Origin: Francisella sp. LA112445
GTDB taxonomy: Bacteria; Pseudomonadota; Gammaproteobacteria; Francisellales; Francisellaceae
Assembly (NCBI RefSeq): GCF_012224145.1
Contig: NZ_CP041030.1
Location: 868,001-932,000, forward strand
Length of the DNA stretch: 64,000 bases
Direction: 5' to 3'
Shown here: piece by piece, positions 57,019 to 64,000 of the stretch
How positions within the stretch are numbered: the first letter of the stretch is position 1
Layout: the number at the start of each line of letters is the position of its first letter
The notes under the pieces: model-generated
The model's input: the letters and a program-made list of their open reading frames with translations, nothing else
Told to the model about the DNA's origin: nothing
Databases searched by the model: none
Made by a program: the position numbers and the translations under genes

Positions 57019-57828
57019 ATGAAAATAATTGATTCACATATACATTTTTGGGATATTAAAAATGGCTATAACGATTGGGTTAAGAATACAGATCTTCCAA
57101 GCAGGGTAGCTCCAGATGACTTAAATGTAGAAGCGTTTGTGCATATTGAAGCTCATAGTGAAATTTTTAATCCGTTATGTGAGTATAAGTGGCTTAAGTC
57201 AGAGTTTTTAGATAAAGATATTAAGGTAATAGCATTTCTTGACTTCACATCTGATATTCTTGAGTTTGAAAAAAAAGTTATTCAGTTAAAGGAATATAAA
57301 GATATAGTAGGAGTTCGCCAGATTATGGCAAAAACAAATAAGTCTAGCTATAGTCCATTTATAAAAGATATTCCAAATGATTTACAAGATAAACTAAAAA
57401 TTCTACAACAGAATAATCTAGTATTTGAAGCTCAAATGTATCCAGAGCAGTTTCTAACTATTTTAAGTAGTATAGATAGCTCTCAAGTAACTATGGTAAT
57501 AGAGCATTTTGGTTTACCAATATTTAATGATAAAAATAGCCTAGAGTGTTGGTATAGCTTAATAAATGAATGTAAACAAAATAGTAACTGGAATCTAAAG
57601 TTATCGGGGTTTGAATTAAATAATGATTCTTCTTATGTTAATAAAGCATTAGATTTTATTTTTGAAAATATACATGATAATCAGTTATGTTATGGGTCAA
57701 ATTTTCCAGTTTCTAACCAAAATAATTATAGTTTTTGGCAGAGTTTTTTACATAAATATATCAATAATGATACGATATCAAAGAATGTCTTTAAAAATGT
57801 AGCACAGAACATTTATTTTAATAATTAA
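57019..57828 (+). CDS. TIM-barrel metal-dependent hydrolase (fuconolactonase-like)
   Basis: A 269-residue amidohydrolase-2 (COG3618) protein. The metal motif DSHIHFWD is at the N terminus. Other metal-site regions are the VHIEAHSE, VIEHFGLP and CYGSNFPVSN stretches; the last has Asn where many amidohydrolases have Asp, a variant I believe is common in this subgroup. Members open sugar lactones such as L-fucono-lactone. Placed 18 bases before an enolase-superfamily dehydratase, it probably supplies the sugar acid. The exact sugar is unknown. Confidence 0.75.
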   Translation: MKIIDSHIHFWDIKNGYNDWVKNTDLPSRVAPDDLNVEAFVHIEAHSEIFNPLCEYKWLKSEFLDKDIKVIAFLDFTSDILEFEKKVIQLKEYKDIVGVRQIMAKTNKSSYSPFIKDIPNDLQDKLKILQQNNLVFEAQMYPEQFLTILSSIDSSQVTMVIEHFGLPIFNDKNSLECWYSLINECKQNSNWNLKLSGFELNNDSSYVNKALDFIFENIHDNQLCYGSNFPVSNQNNYSFWQSFLHKYINNDTISKNVFKNVAQNIYFNN

Positions 57829-57846
57829 AATAATAAGGTCCAAATT

Positions 57847-59028
57847 ATGAAAATAGTAGCAGTAGAAATATTTGATGTATATTGTGACAAAAGGCCAGCT
57901 TGGTCACCAGTATTTGTGAAAGTAATTACAGATGAAGGGATAACGGGAGTTGGTGAGGCCGGATTAGCTTATGATTTAGGACACTCAGCAGCAGCAAATA
58001 TGATTAGAGAATTTGCTGAAGAAATGGTACTTGGTACAGATCCTTTTGAGAGTGAAAGGCTGTGGGATAGAATGCTACGTGAGAGTTTTTGGGGACTTGG
58101 TGGAGGCCCTGTTGTGTATGCGGCGATGAGTGCTATTGATATCGCCTTGTGGGATATTAAAGGAAAAGCCTTGGGGATACCTGTATATCAACTTCTTGGT
58201 GGAAAAACTAATAAGAAACTTAGAACTTATGCCAGTCAGTTACAGTTTGATTGGGATGAGTATGAGCGTAAGACACTATTTAAGCCAGAAGATTATGCAA
58301 AAGCGACAGAGAAAGCTGTAGCAGAAGGTTATGATGCAATCAAAGTTGATCCGATGATGTTTGATCACAAAGGTGATACTCTTTATAATTGTACATTACC
58401 ATTTCGTAGAGATCATTTGAATCTGATCTGTCAAAGAATGCAAGCTATCCGTGATGTGCTTGGGGAGAATGGAGATATTATTTTTGAATGTCATAGTTTA
58501 CCAAGCTTAACATCCGCACTACAATTAGGTGAGATAGCAGAGGATTTTAATTGTCTATATTTTGAAGAGCCAGTTAATTATCTAAATAGTAAGCTACATG
58601 AACCATTAAAAGATAAACTACGTGTTCCAATAGCAGCTGGTGAAAGATTGTATTTAAGGCATGGAGTACGAGAGTATATAGAAAAGCAGACTATTGATAT
58701 TCTACAACCAGATATTGGACTATGTGGAGGTCTTACAGAGGCTAAAAAGATTTGTGACTATGTAGATATGTATGATGTTAAAATACAAGCCCATGTCTGT
58801 GGTGGTCCAATTGCAACAGCAGCAAGCCTGCACTTAGAAACAGCTATTCCAAACTTTATAATACATGAGCATCATACTTATGCTCTAAAAGATTTTAATA
58901 GAGAGCTTTGTATTCAAGATCCTCAACCTGTGAATGGCTATTTTGAAGCTCCTGATGTTCCAGGGCTTGGTATTGAGATAAATGAAAAAGCTCTTTCTAA
59001 GAAAACAAATAAAGTGATTGTTAAATAA
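57847..59028 (+). CDS. Enolase-superfamily sugar-acid dehydratase (mandelate racemase/galactonate dehydratase group)
   Basis: A 393-residue enzyme of the mandelate racemase/muconate lactonising family. The capping domain includes LWDRMLRESFWGLGGGPVVY, and the barrel contains AIKVDPM (catalytic lysine), the metal residues in IIFECHS, FEEPV and AAGERL, then DIGLCGGLTEAKKI and H in QAHVCGG. The first metal ligand reads Glu (FECH) where galactonate dehydratases have Asp (DFH). The context suggests dehydration of a C5-C6 sugar acid to a 2-keto-3-deoxy acid. It follows the lactonase by 18 bases with AAGG as RBS. Confidence 0.8.
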   Translation: MKIVAVEIFDVYCDKRPAWSPVFVKVITDEGITGVGEAGLAYDLGHSAAANMIREFAEEMVLGTDPFESERLWDRMLRESFWGLGGGPVVYAAMSAIDIALWDIKGKALGIPVYQLLGGKTNKKLRTYASQLQFDWDEYERKTLFKPEDYAKATEKAVAEGYDAIKVDPMMFDHKGDTLYNCTLPFRRDHLNLICQRMQAIRDVLGENGDIIFECHSLPSLTSALQLGEIAEDFNCLYFEEPVNYLNSKLHEPLKDKLRVPIAAGERLYLRHGVREYIEKQTIDILQPDIGLCGGLTEAKKICDYVDMYDVKIQAHVCGGPIATAASLHLETAIPNFIIHEHHTYALKDFNRELCIQDPQPVNGYFEAPDVPGLGIEINEKALSKKTNKVIVK

Positions 59029-59727
59029 TTATCTATATTTTTTAGTTATTCTTTTAAATACTTCAAATTCAATATGACAAGTATTTATTTTAGCAAATTG
59101 TTCTGAAGTCTTTTTACATACATCTTTTGGAATTGGTTTAATTTTTTGACCACTAGATAGAGTTTTTACCTCTATTTCTATCGATTGCTCAAAATAATAA
59201 TGCTTATATATAGCTTTCTCTATTGATTCAGCGGTTGTGATTATTCCATGATTATCAAGTATCATCATGCTATTTTTTTCACCGAGACTATTTGCAATAG
59301 CTTTGCCTTCATTGTCTAGAGCTAGTCCATCATAGTGGTGATACGATATATCATCATAAAATCTTAGTGATTGTTGGTTAGTGAACTGCATACCACATTC
59401 TAGTGATGATAAGATAACAGCGTATTTACTATGAGTATGAATTATAGCGTTTATATCACCTCTAGCTTTATATGTTTCTAAATGGATATTAGCTGCTTGG
59501 GGCATTACTTTGTGACCATTATCTGAAAGGATTTCGCCATCAGGTGTTACAGTAACTATATTTTTCTCAGTAACTTTATCAAAAGAAACGTTGTGCGGGG
59601 TAATAATTATATTGCCATTAGGTAGTCTTGCGGAGATATGTGTAGCTAGTAAATCATCCCAACCATAGTGGTGAATCACGTGATGACAAATAGCCAACTT
59701 TTTTCTAAAAACTTTTTCTGTAGACAT
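59029..59727 (-). CDS. Class II aldolase/adducin family protein
   Basis: A 232-residue protein with the family's zinc histidines H97 and H99 (IIHTHSKY) and H160 (LDNHGIITTAES). The catalytic glutamate that FucA-type aldolases carry about 20 residues before the first histidine is absent: the segment reads MPQAANIHLETYKAR. It may therefore be an adducin-like or decarboxylase-type member, not a true aldolase. Its stop codon abuts the stop codon of the dehydratase gene, so the two converge. A role downstream of the dehydratase is plausible but not shown. Confidence 0.75.
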   Translation of the reverse strand: MSTEKVFRKKLAICHHVIHHYGWDDLLATHISARLPNGNIIITPHNVSFDKVTEKNIVTVTPDGEILSDNGHKVMPQAANIHLETYKARGDINAIIHTHSKYAVILSSLECGMQFTNQQSLRFYDDISYHHYDGLALDNEGKAIANSLGEKNSMMILDNHGIITTAESIEKAIYKHYYFEQSIEIEVKTLSSGQKIKPIPKDVCKKTSEQFAKINTCHIEFEVFKRITKKYR

Positions 59728-59812
59728 GTTTCTTTATTATTATAGAATTTTATACTCATTTTATCATTGAGATATATATTAAGGCTAGTTTTTTTAGAGG
59801 ACCTGCTTTATA

Positions 59813-60391
59813 TTATTTACTAGAAATATATTTATTATCTTGTATATAAAATCTCAAGAGTTTTTCTTTTGCTTTAGAGATTCCTATTCGTTGAGTTTCA
59901 ACTATATTAAAGTTATCTAATCTATCATTGAACTTAAGATGTATGCAACTATTTGTATTAAGTAGGTCAAGACCATTATCAGAGAGTTCTATGTTTAATG
60001 CTTGTGTAAGCTTGGCTGGACTAGAACATAGATCTTTAAGTTTAGTTTTTGATCTATTAATCTGCATCTGATCTATACCTTGTATCGGTTCTAAAGCTCT
60101 AATAAGTACAGCCTCTCCAATACCATTATCTGAAGTGACAACATTCATACAGTAATGCATTCCGTAGGTAAAGTAAATATATGAGGTTCCAGACTTTTCA
60201 AACATCATTGCATTTCTTTGTGTCATCTTTGAGAATGAGTGAGAGGCTGGATCATTATTTAAATATGCTTCGGTTTCTACTATTTTACCTATTAATAGAT
60301 ATCCATCTTTCTTAGTAACCAAATAATGTCCAAGTAACTTCTTAGCAACTGTTATAGTATTTAGTTTTAATATTTCTTTTAGCTTGTCCAT
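59813..60391 (-). CDS. mpg: 3-methyladenine DNA glycosylase, AAG/Mpg type
   Basis: A 192-residue base-excision enzyme of the AAG/Mpg family that removes alkylated purines. The family features are [29 protein letters not shown] (catalytic glutamate), [18 protein letters not shown] and [12 protein letters not shown], then [12 protein letters not shown]. The protein is close to the family's usual length. It is transcribed alone on the minus strand; no strong RBS is visible. Confidence 0.93.
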   Translation of the reverse strand: MDKLKEILKLNTITVAKKLLGHYLVTKKDGYLLIGKIVETEAYLNNDPASHSFSKMTQRNAMMFEKSGTSYIYFTYGMHYCMNVVTSDNGIGEAVLIRALEPIQGIDQMQINRSKTKLKDLCSSPAKLTQALNIELSDNGLDLLNTNSCIHLKFNDRLDNFNIVETQRIGISKAKEKLLRFYIQDNKYISSK

Positions 60392-60492
60392 TTATTATCG
60401 TTTTATAAACCTTTAAAAATGTTTATTACTGTGTAATTTACTTCACATATAACGTATTATTTATTATAAGTAATTTGTTATAAAAAATAAAA

Positions 60493-61665
60493 ATGCATAA
60501 TGAGCCTTTAATACCAATATTTGTATTTGTAATGTTAGGTATTCTAGTTGTTACTATCGTTATTAAAAAGTTTAAGCAACCATATGTTGTGGCTTATCTT
60601 TTAACTGGTATATTATTAGGGCCATATGGACTAAAGCTTATTCAAGATCAAGAAAGTCTATCTCGATTAGGTGAGATAGGTGTTATTCTTCTACTATTTT
60701 TTGCTGGTATGGAAGTTTCACCACGCAAATTTGCAGAGAATTGGAAAGTTCCTACAGTTGGAACTATATTGCAGATGCTCGTGACTAGCTTGGTAGTTTC
60801 AATTGTTGGTATAACATTAAACTGGAGTATTGCAAAGATACTGCTTTTTGGGGCAGTTGTAAGTTTAAGTAGTACAGCGGTTGTTCTTAAGCTTCTGCAT
60901 GATAATGGTAGTATGAAAACCCGCTTAGGCCAGAATGTACTAGGGGTTTTATTGATACAAGACCTTGCTGTAGTCCCTATGCTGATTATTATCAGAATAA
61001 TAGGTGGTGAGTCGCCAGATCTAACGCAAATAATAATTCAGATTTTAGGAGGTATTTTTGTAATAGCTATTGCTGCTGTTATGGCTGTAAAAAAGAATAT
61101 TAAGATTCCTTTTATTTCTGTTTTAGGAAGAGATGAGGAGATGAGAGTTTTTGCAGCATTAGTTATCTGCTTTGGTATGGCTGCTCTAACAGAATCACTT
61201 GAATTATCTTCTGCTCTAGGAGCATTTGTCGGTGGGATGATAGTTGCAACTGTAGAAGAAACAGAGTGGGTTGGGCATAGTCTATCAACAGTTAAAACGA
61301 TCTTTATGGCTTTATTTTTTATTTCTATTGGGATGTTGATAGATCTTAAGTTATTTTGGGATCATATATTAATGTTTGTCTTATTTTTATTATTGATTTT
61401 TATACTTAATACAATAATAAACACCCTAATTTTTAAGGCTTTAAGGCAAAGATTAGATGAGGCTTTGATAGGTGGTGCTATGCTATCACAAATAGGTGAG
61501 TTTAGTTTTGTGTTAATATCTATGGGGTATGTCTCAGGTATATTAGATATTAGTATATATCAGTATAGTATTACTTTAATATCTCTATCATTATTGTTTA
61601 GTCCATTATGGATTAGTAGTATTAATTTCTATACAAGAAATTTTATAAAGAGGAAGAGAGGTTAG
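60493..61665 (+). CDS. CPA2 cation:proton antiporter without RCK domain
   Basis: A 390-residue inner-membrane protein with 12-13 helices of the KefB/KefC (CPA2) antiporter type. GILLGPYGL, GEIGVILLLFFAGMEVSP and the ion-site region VLLIQDLAVVPMLI carry the family pattern. KefB and KefC have a C-terminal NAD-binding RCK (TrkA-N) domain of some 200 residues; here the protein ends right after the last helix with a basic tail (RNFIKRKRG). It is thus an ungated or differently controlled form. The last 23 bases overlap a convergent MscS-like gene. Confidence 0.85.
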   Translation: MHNEPLIPIFVFVMLGILVVTIVIKKFKQPYVVAYLLTGILLGPYGLKLIQDQESLSRLGEIGVILLLFFAGMEVSPRKFAENWKVPTVGTILQMLVTSLVVSIVGITLNWSIAKILLFGAVVSLSSTAVVLKLLHDNGSMKTRLGQNVLGVLLIQDLAVVPMLIIIRIIGGESPDLTQIIIQILGGIFVIAIAAVMAVKKNIKIPFISVLGRDEEMRVFAALVICFGMAALTESLELSSALGAFVGGMIVATVEETEWVGHSLSTVKTIFMALFFISIGMLIDLKLFWDHILMFVLFLLLIFILNTIINTLIFKALRQRLDEALIGGAMLSQIGEFSFVLISMGYVSGILDISIYQYSITLISLSLLFSPLWISSINFYTRNFIKRKRG

Positions 61666-62482
61666 GTCTTATTTCCTTTAAGAGCTCTTTGATATATAAC
61701 TGTTCTATATCTTTCTTATCATTAATATAACAGTAGAAGTTAGCTTGAATATTTATAGTGTTTTCTTTGTCAATGAGAGTCTTTATTTCAATATCAGGTC
61801 TAAAATCATGAATTTCACAATGTTTTAATTTACTTTTGTTAATGACAGTGCTTTTAGAGAAATCCTTATTAAAATGATATTTTTCAATAATAATACCCTT
61901 AATTATAGAGTTTGCTTTTTCAGCTATTTCTAGCACATCTTTTTCAGTATTAACTAAAAAAGGTATCTTATGCAGAATAACACTATCATCGCTAGTAAAA
62001 GTGGATATCGGACTTGTTATCACAAGAGCATTAGGAAGTTTGAGTAGCTTTCCTGTAGTTTTTTTATCTCCATGATCAACAGTTTCATACATTCTAAAGT
62101 AAAAAAGTTTAATCTCAGTAATATAACCATGATAGTTTTGAATTTGTATATAGTCGCCTTCAGAGAATAGGCTACGCCAGTTAATAATAATCCAACCAAC
62201 AAAGTTCATAACGGTTTCTTTATTAACTATTACTAAACCAGCTGCAACTAAGCTTAGCATTGTTAGTAAATGCCCAATTCCTCCAACCCAAATTTTTATG
62301 AGGGCTAAAAAGAATATTATTAGACTAATATATATAGTTCTTGATTTAAGTTTTTTTATTTGTCTATTTGATTTAGCCCGTCTTTTGAGTAGATAAAAAC
62401 TAAGACTAGCTATTATAGTTATTACTATAATATTAGTTATCGTTGTAACTATGTTAACAAGTATTTCAGTATATAAAACCAT
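61643..62482 (-). CDS. MscS-like mechanosensitive channel protein
   Basis: A 279-residue membrane protein. Three or four N-terminal helices (about 5-27, 48-68, 70-88 and part of the next) lead to an MscS-like pore helix and beta domain: INWRSLFSEGDYIQIQNYHGYITEI, then LPNALVITSPISTFT. The usual GlyAla-rich pore pattern is reduced. It could relieve osmotic pressure, and some members have other roles. It overlaps the antiporter gene at the 3' ends by 23 bases. No strong RBS is visible. Confidence 0.8.
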   Translation of the reverse strand: MVLYTEILVNIVTTITNIIVITIIASLSFYLLKRRAKSNRQIKKLKSRTIYISLIIFFLALIKIWVGGIGHLLTMLSLVAAGLVIVNKETVMNFVGWIIINWRSLFSEGDYIQIQNYHGYITEIKLFYFRMYETVDHGDKKTTGKLLKLPNALVITSPISTFTSDDSVILHKIPFLVNTEKDVLEIAEKANSIIKGIIIEKYHFNKDFSKSTVINKSKLKHCEIHDFRPDIEIKTLIDKENTINIQANFYCYINDKKDIEQLYIKELLKEIRPNLSSSL

Positions 62483-62640
62483 ACTATAAAACTATAGGTA
62501 ACTTTTATAAAAAATATTATAGCCTAAAATAAGCTATATTTGATTTTAATATATTTATAACTGAATAAATTAGATTTAATAATTTTTCTAGTTTAGTATA
62601 CTTCATAAAGATAATTTTTAAATTAATCATGGAGATAAGA

Positions 62641-63174
62641 ATGAAAATTCTTGGTTTTGCTGCATCTAATAGTAAAAACTCAATAAATAATAAATTAGTG
62701 AAATTTGTTTTATCTAATATTAGTGATGAAGCTGAATTAATAAATATTACAGACTATGAGATGCCTATTTATTCGATAGATTATGAAACAGAGGTTGGTA
62801 TTCCAGCCCAAGCTCAGAAATTTCTTGATAAGATAGCAGAGTTTGACTTGATAGTAATTTCTCATGCTGAGCATAATGGAAACTATAATGTATTTTATAA
62901 GAACTTACTTGATTGGTGTTCACGTGTATCAACAAATATATTTCAAGGTAAAAAACTTGTGCTATTAGCGACATCCCCAGGAGAAATGGGGGGCAAAAAT
63001 GTTCTAGAAATAGCTAAAAAATCGGCACCAATATTTAATGGTGAGCTATGTTTTTCGATGTCTATTCCTAGTTTTTATGATAATTTTAAAGATGATAAAT
63101 TAACAAATAATGACCTTAAACAGCAACTTTTTAATAATTTAAAAGCCATGGGAGTTAATCTTTTAGGTTTATAA
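62641..63174 (+). CDS. NAD(P)H-dependent FMN reductase-like flavoprotein
   Basis: A 177-residue flavodoxin-fold protein of the FMN-red/ChrR/ArsH group. FMN phosphate loop region is GFAASNSKNSINNKLV, and LIVISHAEHNGNYNVFYKNLLDW and LLATSPGEMGGKNVLEIA mark the flavin ring and dimer contacts. The ATG at 62641 is preferred to one 12 bases upstream because GGAGA lies 5 bases before it and the fold starts at once. Natural electron acceptor unknown; candidates include quinones, chromate and azo compounds. It stands alone between the MscS-like gene and the partial MFS gene. Confidence 0.85.
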   Translation: MKILGFAASNSKNSINNKLVKFVLSNISDEAELINITDYEMPIYSIDYETEVGIPAQAQKFLDKIAEFDLIVISHAEHNGNYNVFYKNLLDWCSRVSTNIFQGKKLVLLATSPGEMGGKNVLEIAKKSAPIFNGELCFSMSIPSFYDNFKDDKLTNNDLKQQLFNNLKAMGVNLLGL

Positions 63175-63241
63175 CTATAAAATAAAGTCAATTTCTTATA
63201 TGCTCTATATAGGTAGATTAATAGAATATGTAAGAAAATAA

Positions 63242-64000
63242 ATGAAAGTTTCAAAGTTTAGTTTAGCAGTAGGATGGAGTATCTGGTCAATTGCTGCAAT
63301 ATTTTATGGGTTAGATTATTTCCAACATACAGCTCCAAGTGTTTTGATAAAACCAATAGCAAGTGATATGGGAGTTGGTATTGAAGATATAGCTTATATA
63401 ATGAGTATATATTTTCCGATCTATGCTATATCTCAAGTTCCTGCTGGAATCTTACTTGATAAATTCGGTCCAAGACTGATGCTGACAATATCTTGTCTAA
63501 TAATGAGCTTAGGAATACTTTTATTTGTATATAATCCTAGCTTATATACTATGTTTGTTGGTAGAGTTCTCATAGCAATAGGCTCAGCAGTAGCTTTTAT
63601 AGGCACATTAAAAGTGGCGGCAGACGTGCTACCAGAAAGATATTTTCCAATAGCTGTAGGGCTTACAAATACAATAGGTGTTCTTGGAGGTATATTTGGA
63701 CAAGTCTTGCTAGTACATTTGGTTGAGTTATATAAATGGCAATTAGCTTTAGCAGCAATAGGGTATTTTGGAATAGTTTGGAGTGTTATTATTATACTTT
63801 TCCTAAAATATTCAGAAAATTTTGACCAACCAACAAATAACAAATTTAAATACCTAAGCTTTTCAGAAAGTTTGAAGCTTTTATTAAATAAGAAGCTTTG
63901 GCTGTTAGCAATATATGCTGGCTTGATGGTTGGTATAGTAGTTAATTCATTTTCAGAACTATATGATGTTTTGTTTTTACAAGAGGCGTATCATTTATCA
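63242..64000 (+). CDS. MFS transporter of the Fpt/Pht-like group (3' end outside window)
   Basis: The frame is open from an ATG at 63242 to the end of the window (253 codons), so only the N-terminal half and a little more is seen. About seven helices are present. The loop after helix 2 reads QVPAGILLDKFGPRLML, close to the same loop of the transporter at 49.3 kb, and helix 4 has GRVLIAIGSAVAFIGTLKV. It belongs to the same MFS group, typical of intracellular bacteria. The start has only a weak RBS (AAGAAAA). Confidence 0.8.
   Translation, partial: MKVSKFSLAVGWSIWSIAAIFYGLDYFQHTAPSVLIKPIASDMGVGIEDIAYIMSIYFPIYAISQVPAGILLDKFGPRLMLTISCLIMSLGILLFVYNPSLYTMFVGRVLIAIGSAVAFIGTLKVAADVLPERYFPIAVGLTNTIGVLGGIFGQVLLVHLVELYKWQLALAAIGYFGIVWSVIIILFLKYSENFDQPTNNKFKYLSFSESLKLLLNKKLWLLAIYAGLMVGIVVNSFSELYDVLFLQEAYHLS

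Noticed and set aside
63433-63843. A 136-codon minus-strand frame near the window end.
   Set aside because: It is antisense to the partial MFS transporter, whose frame is uninterrupted and has clear MFS motifs.
1-64000. CRISPR arrays, tRNA, rRNA, IS elements or prophage.
   Set aside because: No regular spaced repeats, no cloverleaf-like GC-rich intergenic stretch, no transposase, integrase or phage structural gene was seen on either strand. A tRNAscan and an Rfam search would settle the RNA genes.

Overview
The window is one contiguous stretch of an AT-rich (by eye about one third G+C), densely coded gammaproteobacterial chromosome. Gene content and order point to the genus Francisella or a close relative. 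The evidence is the tig-clpP-clpX-lon-hupB-ppiD-miaA row, a miaA...hfq-hflX...hflK-hflC locus with extra genes inserted, a DUF3573 (FupA/FslE-type) outer-membrane protein and Fpt/Pht-like MFS transporters. I could not fix the species from sequence alone. No rRNA, tRNA, CRISPR array, prophage or insertion sequence was seen.

Layout. 1-6.8 kb: the end of secF, a secreted SH3-like protein, rpoH, a zinc-ribbon protein, aroA, a YafS-like degenerate methyltransferase overlapping rnhA, ansA and a beta carbonic anhydrase. 7-8.8 kb: an NDH-2/AIF-like flavoprotein and a small membrane protein, both on the minus strand. 8.9-17.4 kb: proteostasis genes tig, clpP, clpX, lon, hupB, a PpiD that appears to lack its parvulin domain, then miaA. 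17.4-25.6 kb: a DUF3573 porin-like gene with a candidate Fur box, hfq flanked by AT-rich hairpins, hflX, a FAD monooxygenase inserted on the opposite strand, hflK-hflC, a low-molecular-weight tyrosine phosphatase and engB. 25.7-31.4 kb: a branched-chain amino-acid cluster of a threonine synthase fused to a LeuA-type regulatory domain, ilvD, ilvB and ilvN. No ilvC follows.

31.7-35.9 kb: a three-gene operon of circularly permuted ATP-grasp, alpha-E protein and a fusion of a cysteine-less class II amidotransferase domain with an intact transglutaminase. This is the strongest candidate for an under-described biochemical system here. 36-43.8 kb (minus strand): mfd, a BI-1 protein, and an operon grxB-rnfB-nth-DUF1841-membrane protein. 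44-52.6 kb: POT transporter, ferritin, lipA, elbB, yebC, ruvC, an MFS transporter, ruvA, rmuC. 52.6-55 kb: a KAP-like P-loop NTPase three bases after rmuC, and a b561-like membrane protein. 55-64 kb: AEC transporter, small HTH and NTF2-like genes, a sugar-acid module (TIM-barrel hydrolase, enolase-superfamily dehydratase, class II aldolase/adducin protein), a Mpg/AAG glycosylase, a KefB-type antiporter without RCK domain converging on an MscS-like channel, an FMN reductase and the start of a second Fpt/Pht-like MFS transporter.

Most genes are core housekeeping. The accessory signal lies in the inserted genes around hfq/hfl, the ATP-grasp operon, the KAP NTPase and the sugar-acid module.
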